Assembly: GCF_030272615.1 (NCBI RefSeq)
Contig: NC_081410.1
Coordinates: forward strand, 116,994,140 to 117,058,139
Length of the DNA: 64,000 nt
From: Cryptomeria japonica
Taxonomy: Eukaryota > Streptophyta > Pinopsida > Cupressales > Cupressaceae
Reading direction: 5' to 3'
This document shows positions 35,470 to 46,248 of this stretch, piece after piece. The position numbers and the translations under genes were made by a program. Below the pieces are notes generated by a model, which was given only the letters and a program-made list of their open reading frames with translations, ran no database searches and was not told where the DNA came from. Each line of letters starts with the position of its first letter. Within the stretch, counting starts at the first letter, position 1.

Positions 35470-36794
35470 TGTTGGGTATTGTTGCTGCCAGGATATGTTG
35501 TTATCATTAGTGTCAACATATTCTTGTGTTTTGGTGATTCAATGATTGCAAAGAGTTGATCTGGTCAGTTTATCTATTTGGGATGTTGAATAAACTAGAG
35601 ATACTTCATTCTTTATTGATTTCATAATGCTATGTGGTGATTTGATCGGGTTATGGATTCCGGTATGAAGATTGTTCTTCAATGTTCAGTGGTTGGCAGA
35701 GTTTGGTATTTGATTCATTGTGCTCCAGTATGATCATATCTTAAGTTGCAGACTTGGGAGAGTGTTTTGGATGTTCGTGTGTATCTTTATTTCAGATGGT
35801 TCATGATTTGGTGCTCCATAACTTATATTTCTACTCCGAATTGTTGTTGTTAAGTGTTCTTAAGAGTTAGCGTGTTGGTCAATGAAGATTTGATTAAGGT
35901 GTTGGTGCAGCTATTGCAGATGGTTCTAACGTTCTTGTTGGTGTTTCCTGATCATGTCCTATTTGTTTTGGTGGTCCGCGTTGATAATTGTGCATGATAT
36001 TGAAGATCTTTGGGTCTAATGATATTCTTCATGTTATGCGGTATTTTCGGTGGTGTAGAATGTTGTGGTTGATCTTGGCAAGATTTCTGGTTGTGTTGCA
36101 TGTTCGAGGATTTGATTTGGGTTTATGCTATGTCGTTTATGGCATTGTATTGGTCTGGTGATTTATTTATGTATCATGTGATGTAAATTTGTAATTGGGT
36201 GCTAAGGGTTTGATCCGACCTTGTAGTCAAGGTTGATGAATTGTATAAATGGGCGTTAGATTCATGTAATTCAGATGTGGTGGTTGTGTCTGCATTATCA
36301 GAGAGTGGTATATGTGTGAATTAGCGAATTCATCTTTCAATATGATGTATTGAGTGGAGATTTTTGATGGGTAGATAAATGTGCTTAACCAGAACTATCT
36401 TCAGGCATTAGGAGATGTTATTCATTCAGTTCATCTTAACCAGATTGTTGTCTGAATATTATTGTAAGGTAGTGAACCTTCCCTAAGGGTTAGAGCCTTC
36501 TAGGTTATCATATTTTCAGCAGTGAGCTCTAGGAAGTGTGTATGAATGCATATGCATTCCCCATTGTAATATTTACACATATTACTATAGAGTATCATCT
36601 TATTGTGGGTAGGTTCCCACTGTGGTTTTTCCCTTAACTGGGTTTTCCACGTCAAAATCTTGGTGTTATTGTGTTTATCTTTATTCTTGTTGCAGTTGAT
36701 TAGATTTGAGATTGTGCTTAAATTGTTTAATCCGGTGAAAACTAATTCACCCCCCCCCCCCCCTCCTAGTTTTCCTTCATTGTTGTTGCCAAAA
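35470..36794 (+). mobile_element. Solo LTR (LTR4), TSD TTATA
   Basis: Begins TGTTGGGTATTG and ends GTTGCCAAAA (ancestral end probably CCAACA). It is flanked by TTATA at 35465-35469 and 36795-36799. It carries the GGTTTTTCCCTTAACTGGG motif at about 36622 and a C-run TTCACCCCC.. near its end, as in LTR5. It splits the gag of the old copia element. Confidence 0.75.
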
Positions 36795-36799
36795 TTATA

Positions 36800-37197
36800 T
36801 GTGAATGCATCTCAAAATTTTCTCTTTCATGGTGAGTCTTTGTCTACACTAAAGAAATTTGGACAATATTGGAAAAACTCTTTGATAAACAAGATGAATC
36901 AAGAGGTCATCAATCAGAGAATGAGATCATCAATTTAAATCCTTCAAGTTTTGATATACATGACTTATTCACCAGATGAAAGACCATAATATTGCAATTG
37001 AAATAGTATGGAATTGAGAAAGATGATAAGAAATTGATCTTATGTATTCTCTCTAAACTTAGTCTTGACTATTTAGTCTTTGTTTTTACATTATATGCTA
37101 CTAAAAGTGCCTTGGGATCTACCTATAGAATGTTGTCTCTATATGTGTTTGCTAATGAACTCATAAAATAATAGGACACATTGGTTTAAATAGGCAT
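36800..37197 (+). pseudogene. gag: copia gag fragment (UBN2)
   Basis: Reads as ILEKLFDKQDESRGHQSENE, then LNPSSFDIHDLF, then GIEKDDKKLILCILSKL and FANELIK. This is the order and spacing of a plant copia Gag. Stops and small shifts are present. It is cut at 37197 by the gypsy LTR and resumes past 40615. Confidence 0.7.
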
Positions 37198-37823
37198 TGT
37201 AGACACTAAAAATTGGTAAATGCTTGTGTTCTTTGCGGTTAACCTAATCACGTGTATGGTCTTCATTACTCATGCAATCCGATTTTGCTTCGCCTTTCCC
37301 ATTTTCTATCCCGATGATATCATTTTCTCACCATTTTGAGCTTATGATATCATTTTTTCCCCAACTCCATCCCCTTTATGTCAATTCATTATCTTTTCGA
37401 TATGTTGATGTTGATTTTGTTCCTAAACCTGCTTCGATTAGGTCATTTTGCTTCCTTTTTGGTCCTACCACTTCTTGCTTCCCATTTTTTGTCTCGTTGG
37501 CATCATTTTCTCCCAAATCCTATTTTATAACATCATTTTGACCTCTTCTCCTACTCTATGGCATTGCATCTATTCTTTCTCTGTTTGTTGACCTATTTTG
37601 ACCTAGTTTACCCAGTTTTACTTGGTTTTACTCGATTTGACCTAATTTCCCCATTTTCACTCAATTCTTCCCTTTTTTTCTTAAACCTTCCCATTTTCAC
37701 CCATTTAGACCAAGTTTGACTTAATTTGACCACATAAAGGTCTCTAGATGTCAATTTGACTAATTTTCCCTTTTAGGTTTAATTAATTAAGCCCCTTTTA
37801 CTAATTCTCCCTAATCATTCATC

Positions 37824-39566
37824 TTTCTTTGTTTATCAGTAAAGTTGTATATTTGTATTAATATTTATAGAAAGATACATATATCAGATACCAAAAATGG
37901 GAGCTAACCCCATAAACTGTTTAGACATTTTGAAACTATAGCTTTTCAACTATACCACTATTGCCCAACCTGATAAACAACTATTTTATCCCCAAAATTA
38001 CGACATGTAATCGTCCCATACATAGTCTAAATATAAACATTTAACATAAACTATTACAAAAATCAGATGAAAATAAAAAATTTCAAAGTTTCATTTTTTC
38101 TTGCCTGGGTCGTTGATCCAATAGTCTTTAGTAGCAAATTTTGTCCTCTTGGTTGCGTCCTTCTTGGCTTCTTGCAACTCCACCTCTTTCTCCTAGATGT
38201 AGTCTTTCAAGTTTTCCCAACCTACACGGACTTCCCCATTCCTTGCCTCTAGATCGAATCCATCCCTCCATAGCACAAAGGGCCTAAATTATGCATCATT
38301 ACTGTCTGGCATTATCCCTTCCCCAAAGGGATGTCACAAACCTTGACCCGCTATAGGTTGAGCAATCAAAGAAGTTAAACCACACAATGAATGATCTGGC
38401 ACACACGCCTTGGCAACCCACACCACCTCCTCATTTGTTCCAAATTGTAAACCCCATGCCACCATCATGGAGATGATGTACATGTTGGTGCAATACCAAA
38501 ACTCATAGAGAAAATATTCCTCTCCCAATAGGGTTTCAATAATCTGCAGGAACAAATCATCATCAAACTTAAAAATTCCTCCAAGTCTCTTCTCCGAGAC
38601 CTTCCCAAAAAATGCCAACTTTTGTTTTATTGAGTGAAGCAAAAAATTTGTTTCTACGGGTGTCGCCTATGAAGTATATCTACTGTCGTTTGTCACTCTC
38701 TAGACTGTTCCTCTCAAATTTTATAATTAAATGCCATCTCTCCCTCCATCTTGCTTTAAAAATCCATGACTTACAGTCCCATCAAAGGTTGCTATTAATG
38801 CGCCCTCATTTTGAGGACGTCCTCCTTTGGCCCTTGTAAAAACCATGAATCTATATATCATGTCACCTCCCTAACGCCCCATGAGCAAGCGCCATGTCTA
38901 TGTGCTCACAGAGTTTGGCAGCGTACCAAAGCCTAGCACATTAAATGCATTGAGGAAGCCAACCCAACATCATCCCGAATCAAAATGAAATACATGTCAT
39001 CACACGAGTCAAAAAGATTTTTGTTTTAAGAAACATTCTTCAATTTCAAATGGTACAAATCCACGTGTACCTTGTCTCCCTCCCAACACTTCACTGCTCG
39101 GAGATCCAACTCACATCCCATGTTGGACAAAACATCTGCCTCCAAATTGTCCTCTCTTTTCATATGTGATATTTTAAAATATTGCAAAAAAAAATTCACC
39201 AATAATTTGAATTATTTTGTTAATTCTCCAACAATGTGAGGCCCCTTTCGCAATTGCATCCGTTACAATTTTTGAATCCCCTTCCAAGTTTAATCTTGTC
39301 ACCGAAAGATTTTTTGCCAATGTAATGGCCAATAGTGTTGCTCTCACCTCTACTTCATTGTTTGTACCTTCAGGCAACATTGCATGCCTTTGGCCAAGAC
39401 TTTGCCTTCCTCATTTATTGCAATACACCCTGCTCTTGAAATCCCTGGGTTTCCTCTCGATGCCCCATCAAAATTAATTTTTACTCGTCTTGCATCTGGT
39501 TTACTCCATACTATCTCATGTTGTGGGACAAAAATAGGACTTACACTACCAAGCCCATTAATAGAC
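37824..39566 (-). mobile_element. 5'-truncated LINE (RNase H end), 15-bp TSD
   Basis: CCCTAATCATTCATC occurs at 37809-37823 and 39567-39581. The minus strand reads VKINFDGASRGNPGISRAG, then NNEVEVRATLLAI and LNLEGDSKIV of a LINE RNase H, then the conserved block at 38642-38334. It ends in an A-rich tail next to the left TSD. Stops and frameshifts make it inactive. Confidence 0.82.
38334..39480 (-). pseudogene. LINE RNase H and C-terminal block
   Basis: RNase H acidic motifs FDGAS, NEVEV and LEGDS lie at about 39500-39270. A cysteine-containing VLSNMGCELDLRAV-type segment and the block at 38642-38334 (LFLQIIETLLGEEYF, VAWGLQFGTNEEVV) follow. Homologous to the plus-strand LINE at 32.1-33.1 kb. 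Confidence 0.65.
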
Positions 39567-40615
39567 CCCTAATCATTCATCATTAATCATCTCCTTTAAA
39601 TATTAATCAAATAAATTTATTTTTTAATTAATTTTGAATTTCACACTTTAATTAAATAATTTTAATTTTTTATTTAAATGTTCAATTTCTATTTTCCATA
39701 ATTGAATAACTTATTTAAATCATTTGATTAGCTAATTATGTCATCATAATTAAATAAATATATTTAATTAATTAATTATTTATTATTTATCTCCTAAATT
39801 TGCAAAATGGAAACAAATAATTTATTTGTTTTATCCGATTTTCCCCAAATCCTCCTAATTTTAAAAAATGGGAAACTAATATCCTCTTTGATTTTCGAAA
39901 ATCTATCTTTTGGAAATATTTCAGTAATTTCACTTTTTAATTAAAAAATGGGGTACGCATCTTCGAAAATCTACTTTTTGATTTTTCCTCTTTTTCTATG
40001 TCATCTTCATCCTTCTTCAAATGGCAGGTTTGTCATGCGCTTAATCAAGAACTCGTCCATCTAACCAAAAATCATTTCAATCCTATTTGTCCGTCAAATT
40101 TCGAGTTTTCTATAAATTGAGAGCTCTTTCATTAATCGGATCATCTAGTTTCTTAGTATTGTTAATTTGTCACATCAATTAGCAATCTAGTTTTCGATTT
40201 TGTTATTCTATCACATCAATTAGCAATCTAGTTCTCAAGTATTGTCATTTTGTCCAATCATCTAATAATCTAGTTTTCATGCATTGTTATTTTGAAATTA
40301 TTTTATCGTAGAGTTGCATTTTTTAGTATTCCTTGATATCATCCTTGCTTTCATTCATACTTGCACCGACACAACATGAGCGACATCAAATTAGAGGAGA
40401 AAGAAAGAACATTGGAGCCACATTGAAGGAATGGTGATATATGTTATTTAGTTTTCATGTTATTTGTATTTCATTTTAATGGACCTCTATTGGTTAGATT
40501 AGGATAATTTAGCGTAATCATTAGGTATTTTGTGATTCATTTTAATCGTGCTTTGGTTTTTATGATTAACACGATTTTCCTGATCCACGGGCACTAATAA
40601 ATCTTCTAAGTCTCA

Positions 40616-42208
40616 TGCATTAGTTGCAAATTAAGGCACTAAAGATCAAAAAGACAATGTAAAGCAATTTGGCAAATAAAATAATCAAGGAGAGAATAAA
40701 TCATATGCATCTTCGTCTGCATCTAATATGGACACTGAACCTTGTTCAAATAATGAGAAATCTAAGAAGAAGAAGGTTAAATGTGTTTATTTTAAGAAAT
40801 TTGGTCATAATGAACATAAATGTATGAAGAAATAGATTAACTACCTCACACATTTTCTTCATAAGACCAACAAAGAGGTTAATGAATATTCATCTTCATC
40901 AAACCAAGAATCTACCAAGAAGAAGGAAAAAGACCATGTTGGTTATTCTTTTGCATCAAATAATAATAAAGGAAAAAACTTCTAGATTTAGGGAGATGGA
41001 TTCTAGATTTAAAAGTTTCTCATCATGCAACTTCTTCACAATCCATGTTCTCTTCGAGCCTTATGTTATACCACCTATTTTGATGGATGATGTATTGTGT
41101 GACTTCATTTGTGTCTAACAATCTTCTTTCCGTCAATTAGATTCTCATAGTGGAGCAGGGAACACTATGAAATTCACTCCTGATTTAGTTCTCATCAGAG
41201 ATTTGGAGAGCAGAGAGATTATTGCTACTAGGGTGGTTTATCAAGCATATTGGTTGTACACATTTTCAAACTTTGTTTCTAATGATGGCCTTGATTCTTT
41301 CCATAATTATCACACTTCTAGTATGGATGCTTATTTTCAAGAGAAATTTTGTTACTTGAAGTTGGGTATTCTCACGAGTAATTCAATTTTTCAACCTTTC
41401 ATTTCATATCCTCCATCTATTGTTGCTATTTTACAGTTTAGAGTTTCTTCATTGAAAGCTTCTCATGATTCTGTGTAGAAAAACATATGTAGTCTTTCAG
41501 GTAGAACTTTTGTGGGATGGATTCTTGACAGGTATTTCAAACTTGTTTTTGGAGTCTCATATTGCATATTTTGGATACACTATTGATTTCATACATCTTC
41601 TATTTTATAAGGATGATTTTTCTTTAGTTGTTATTAGGGAAGGCTCTTACCCTCTTCTTCATTCTCTACATAATCATTCCTCACAATTTTACATGTGTGT
41701 GGATACTTTTCTAAAAATATTTGGAGAAGGTCTCTTAGTGTTTAGAGGAGATACTTGAGTCTTTGGACTGTGTTATGGATTGCCATCTTCATTAGTGTGC
41801 CTAAAAACTATTGATTTGTTTGTGATAGCTTTTAGCGTTAACATGAAGACCCTTGAGAAAAGTTCAGAGATGTCATATATTTGAGCTTTCTTCCTGCATA
41901 TTCCTTTTTAGAATGGGGAGATCTCATGAAAGTTGTTTCTTCCTAAGGGGAGGAACATTGTTTGATGATTGTAGACCATCTTCTATATTTGGTTTTGAGT
42001 AGGTATCGTTGGTTTGACACATTGTGGGGTGGGGAGTTACTTGGTCATTCCACTTCTTTACTTTCTATATTTACAGGGGGTGTGTACTTCCTTGTTGTGG
42101 GAGGGAGATTATTCTTTTTGGGGGAGGGGGCATATTCTATGGACATGGGTACCTAAAATGGCTTCATTTGTCAGGACCCGTCATCTTTTCACTCACCTAA
42201 GCCACACT
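40616..42208 (+). pseudogene. gag: copia gag 3' part with degenerate zinc knuckle, and internal remnant
   Basis: Lys-rich sequence is followed at about 40781 by CVYFKKFGHNEHKC, a zinc knuckle whose second Cys has become Phe. Beyond 41000 there are open stretches (41167-41478, 41465-41758) that I cannot assign to protease, integrase or RT. Confidence 0.5.
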
Positions 42209-42219
42209 TAAGGGGGGGG
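42209..42219 (+). promoter_or_regulatory. Polypurine tract
   Basis: AAGGGGGGGG lies directly before the right LTR start TGTCAATG. Confidence 0.75.
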
Positions 42220-42748
42220 TGTCAATGTAGGTTTTTTTTTTTCTTAGTGAGATATTTGTTTTCACTCAACCCTAGGTTTTTTCTACACTTTTATTAAGTT
42301 TGCTTACTTTAACAAATTGATTTTAATTAATTAATAACTAAGAGATTATTTTTTAGGTGGCCCTATCCTTAAAGAGTGGAACCTTAAATTATGGAATGTT
42401 TACTATTTTGATCATTTTATTTAATATTGGTGGTCACACCTTATTGATTGGATTTTCCACCTCCATCCTCTACCTAATTATTTATAAACTCACTAGCTAT
42501 ATTGTATTTGACAATCCATTTTGTTATAGCCTTGAGATATTCTTACATAAACTTGACATACTCCTGCATTATTGCGATTAGTTATTCTTTTGTAACTTTA
42601 CTTTAAGCTCCTAATGCCTGATCTTATAATCTTGACATTTTTACATCTCTTGGAATCATGGGTCTATGATCTTTATTTCATATATAAAATATAGCTTATC
42701 TCGCTTATAGAAAGATCTTGGTTGTGCATCTTTTTCAATTTTATATTA
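42220..42748 (+). repeat. Right LTR of the old copia element
   Basis: Collinear with 33733-34194: CTACACTTTTATTAAG, TTTAATATTGGTGGTCACA, TTATAAACTC, CTTATAGAAAGATCTTGGTT. Longer than its partner by small insertions. Confidence 0.7.
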
Positions 42749-43938
42749 ATGTCTTCCATTTATTTTTATTTTTTTAAAGTGTATTACTCGTTTAGGCCTT
42801 TTATTCGAATTGAATACCCTTCTCCCAATTTTCTCTTATCAAAACATTATTCCTCTGTATCATTTTCCATTTCTCGGTGTCTTACTCTAAACTACAATCT
42901 TCTTGTATCATTTCAAAGTTATATTTTTGTAGTCCTCGTTTTCCATTTCTCGGTGTCTTACTCTAAACTAATATTAAATGCTCCTAGGCAGCTCTACTTG
43001 CCATTTATCTCAGGATCAATGAATCAAGGTATACATCTTGCCTCTTTTTACATAGGTTTGTTTGATTTTATTCTTTATTGATGTTATTTTCTATACTCTT
43101 TGTTTTCCACCATCTTATTGTGCTGACACGTTTTGTGGCATTTGAACAACAATGAGATCTTTTTTATTTTTTCAACCCTAACCATTTACCTTTATTCCTT
43201 ATTGTCCTTTCTTTAACGAGTTCTCTCTTACTATTTTCCTTCTTGTATTTGATTTAATTCTTCATTTGAAAAAAGATGAACCTTTCAAAGACTCTAATTG
43301 CTTATAACATGGTCTTTGTCGTCTATTTTTTTATAATGAGAACTTTAATAAACCTTTTTTTTTCTCATCTTTCCAATCCTTTTTGCTTGAAAAATTTGTT
43401 GTTTTCATTTTAATTTGTCTTTGGTGAAAGCCTCTTATAAAATCGGTTGCCCCCTCTAATAATTTTATATTTTTTAATCCATCATATCTCATGTTGTGTT
43501 CTCTTTTTTGTATTGTTTTTTTTATAGCTAGGTCTTTCACATTTTTTTATTGAGTCTTCTACCACTCTTGCTCATGATTTGATCTCCTTTGTATGTTTTG
43601 TCATATTACTCCTTTTTAACTTAATGTTATCATGTTTGTTTGTTGTGATACTTATCTTTGTTTCGTCTGCAACTTATAGATTTTTAGTAATATGCTTGTT
43701 CTTGTTGATTCTTATATGTTTGATAGAATTGTTTCATGGTTTAACAGTAAAGTTTTTGTTTAAGGTCTTGTTATCTAAATTTTAGCTGACCACAATTTTG
43801 GGATAACCCCCACAATTTTTGTCCAATTGTGGCCCATAAACTCTAAGCTCTTTTTGATTCAGAGTGATTAATTCATCTCTAGCATCATTTTTTAAGTTAG
43901 TTTTATTTTTTGTCATTTTAAGTGTATTGTCAAACCCT
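42749..43938. other. T-rich spacer
   Basis: No gene identified. A CCACAATT..AATTGTGG palindrome lies at about 43811-43834. This DNA was continuous with 45027 onward before LTR5 inserted. Confidence 0.35.
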
Positions 43939-43943
43939 AGATC

Positions 43944-45021
43944 AGTTGGTATTTTGGATATGTTGATATGGTTTTGTCATTGATGTCAACACTTGTCAAC
44001 ACTTGTCAACACTTGTTAACACTTGTCAACACTTATCAGCACTTGGAGATCTTTGGTTTTGTCCACCGGCAAGTCAGTGACTTATGCACAGTCACCGATA
44101 TTTGTTTCACCGGCAAGTTATATTGTTCACCGGCACTTGGAATGACTTGGAGACTACCTGGTTATGTTAAAGACATTATTTGATCACTTGGTTTTGGTGA
44201 TTTGGTTATTGATCTATTTGGGTTTGCATATTTGTTGTTACTGGCAAATAGGTCCAGGTTGTGCACTAGCAAGCATATCTATTCTAGATCAACACGACAC
44301 ATTATGGAGATGATTTGTTATTATTGTAAATGCATTGAGACGACATGATGCATCGCATATTGATTTATTTGTAATTGATTTTATTGTAATATTCTTTGTA
44401 AGCCGACCTACTCATTTGGTCTTAGCTTTCGGTATATATGTAAGATCTCATTTATGAGATTGATATGGGAATGCAAGTAAGTGTGAATATGCGAAAATAA
44501 GCAGAGCTATACACATAGACATCATTTGAAGATTGAAGGAAGGTTTTGAGAAGGCATATTAGAGCTAAACCGGTATTGAATATAGCATATGAAGATGCTA
44601 TTTTGAGCAGTACATTATCATTGGATTTAACCATCCAACTATAGTCAGTGTGTCTCATTTTGTGTTTGAGCAGTGAGCTCTAGGCAGCTAGCCTTTCTGC
44701 ATGTGCAGACTCCATATTGTACACACATACTATCTGCAGTAGTATCATCTGATTGTGGGTAAGGCTTCCCACCATGGTTTTTCCCCTTACAGGGTTTCCA
44801 CGTACAAATATTTGTGTTATGTGTTGAGGATGTTATTGTATTTCTGTTTCATGCATTAATCTTTACTGGTACTGCAATTAACTGATAAAACTGTCTACCG
44901 GCATAAATTTTGGTTTACCGTCATTAAGCATTAAGTTTTGGTTAAGTTAATTTTGGTTTGAATTTATTGGACAACTAATTCACCCCCACCCCCCCCTCTC
45001 AGTTGTCTCTGGGACCTAACA
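43944..45021 (+). mobile_element. Solo LTR (LTR5), TSD AGATC
   Basis: Starts AGTTGGTATT (T1 mutated), ends GGGACCTAACA, and is flanked by AGATC at 43939-43943 and 45022-45026. The GGTTTTTCCCC..GGGTTTCCACGT motif is at about 44775-44807, and a C-run TTCACCCCC.. lies just before the end. No PBS or PPT adjoins it. Confidence 0.82.
43984..44045 (+). repeat. 10-bp tandem repeat in LTR5
   Basis: ACTTGTCAAC repeats six times with few changes, at exactly a 10-bp period, close to the start of LTR5. Confidence 0.93.
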
Positions 45022-45053
45022 AGATCTGACTCTACACTTAGTTTGTCTTTGAG

Positions 45054-46120
45054 GTGCAAATCAGGTTCATGAACCTAAAATGCACATTTGAGTGCAAATT
45101 GGGTCCATGAACCCAATTTCTACCTCATTTATTGCCCATGAATTGGTGCATTTATGTTTCCAAGTTTGATTTTTGTTAGGTCTATATCTCTCTTTTGAAT
45201 CCATCCTTTAAGCAGTTTCTTTTATTTTCATCCTCATCATTTGATTTGCAAGGCAAAGCTTGTCATTTTTTCTCAAGTCGTCTTTCGCCCAAGTATGTTT
45301 CTCTTCCTTTCTTTCATGTATTATTTTTTTTTGTTTTTTTGTTATGTCTAGGGTTTTTGTTTTCCCCTAAATTCAAGCCCATGGCCGCAATTTTGTTATT
45401 CTTTTCAGTGTCTTGCAATTATCTTTATGTTCTTTGGGTATGTAATGATTTCAAGTTCATGGCCTTGAATCACACCACAACATTTTTTTAATATGATGTG
45501 GTTTGGGTCCATGAACCCGAACCAATTTATTTGGTTGTTTATCATTTGCATTGATGTCATTCCGTGTAGTTAGGGTTTATAGGCCCGCATCACACAACAT
45601 AACATCACTATTATATCGTGTGATGCAAGTTGATAAACCCTCACCATAGTTGTTTTTCCTCTGCATCACCTTTGAACAGTGTCATTTGGGCCAATAGACC
45701 TGAAGTATATCGAAATCTCTTCCTCTGTTTCATTTGGTGTAGTCGAGTCTATCAACCCGAACTCCATCAAAGTGTTTTCCATTATTATTGTGTGGTATTA
45801 GTCAGGTTCATAGGCTTGAACAACACCATCCTTCATACTTAATGGTGTAGTTCGGGCATGTGGACCTGAACTGCATTATAACATGCAGTTTTCCTAAGTT
45901 TTACATTGAACCAAGTATGATGTATTTCGGGTCCGCGGACCCAAAATACACCCCAAAACAACTCTTCTATGTGTAGTTCAGGCCTACAGACCCAAATCAC
46001 ATAAGCCTTGTTTTAATCTTTCCAAGATACAAATTGGGTCCATAGACCCTATTTGCATCTAAATAGTGAATATGACAAGATTGCTAATGTGTTGATTGGG
46101 CCTACATGCCTGATTTACAC
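45054..46120. repeat. Array of ~15 palindromes, consensus TTSGGGTCCATGRACCCRAA
   Basis: Units of about 32 bp start near 45054, 45092, 45369, 45444, 45495, 45564, 45618, 45679, 45736, 45794, 45844, 45921, 45969, 46025 and 46089; from the fifth on the spacing is about 50-75 bp. Each has a core like GGGTCCATGAACCC and outer arms matching GTGYARWT/AWYTRCAC. The two arms of one unit resemble each other more than they resemble other units: 45921 has TGTATTTCGGGTCC with GGACCCAAAATACA; 46025 has AGATACAAATTGGGTCC with its own TTTGCATCT partner. Not coding on either strand. The array ends about 130 bp before the ATG of the decayed ORF at 46249. Confidence 0.85.
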
Positions 46121-46248
46121 CCAATACTTAGAATTTTTCCTAATTATCAAATTGTTCCAATGTTGAAGATTTATCAGTACTAAAGATGTTTTTTCAGTAA
46201 TTATTGGAGGACCTTTTTGAACCCTGATGCAGTTCAAGCTATTTTCAG

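Larger units (their letters stand above)
37198..40615 (+). mobile_element. Ty3/gypsy solo LTR containing a LINE
   Basis: Begins TGTAGACACTAAAAATTG, ends AAGTCTCA, and is flanked by GGCAT/TGCAT (one mismatch). Removing the inserted LINE leaves about 1.66 kb. Copia gag reads across the two outer junctions, which supports a precise insertion. Pyrimidine-rich TTTGACCYAGTTT repeats occur at 37590-37740, and a ~42-bp repeat beginning CTAGTT occurs 3.5 times at 40146-40300. Confidence 0.65.
33733..42748 (+). mobile_element. Old Ty1/copia-type element with nested insertions
   Basis: The left LTR (33733-34194) and right LTR (42220-42748) share TATA-box, middle and end sequences at roughly 75% identity by eye. 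A PBS follows the left LTR and a G-run PPT precedes the right one. Copia-like gag survives at 36800-37197 and resumes at 40616-40990; no RT or integrase was seen. A solo LTR (35470-36794) and a gypsy solo LTR (37198-40615) interrupt it. No TSD was found. Confidence 0.7.

Noticed and set aside
42722-43081. 119-codon Phe/Ser/Tyr-rich frame
   Set aside because: Low-complexity T-rich sequence with no start context or domain; overlaps the end of an LTR.
45054-46120. CRISPR-like array of spaced repeats
   Set aside because: Units are diverged palindromes with irregular 50-75-bp spacing in a plant genome, with no cas genes; the spacers are not constant in length.
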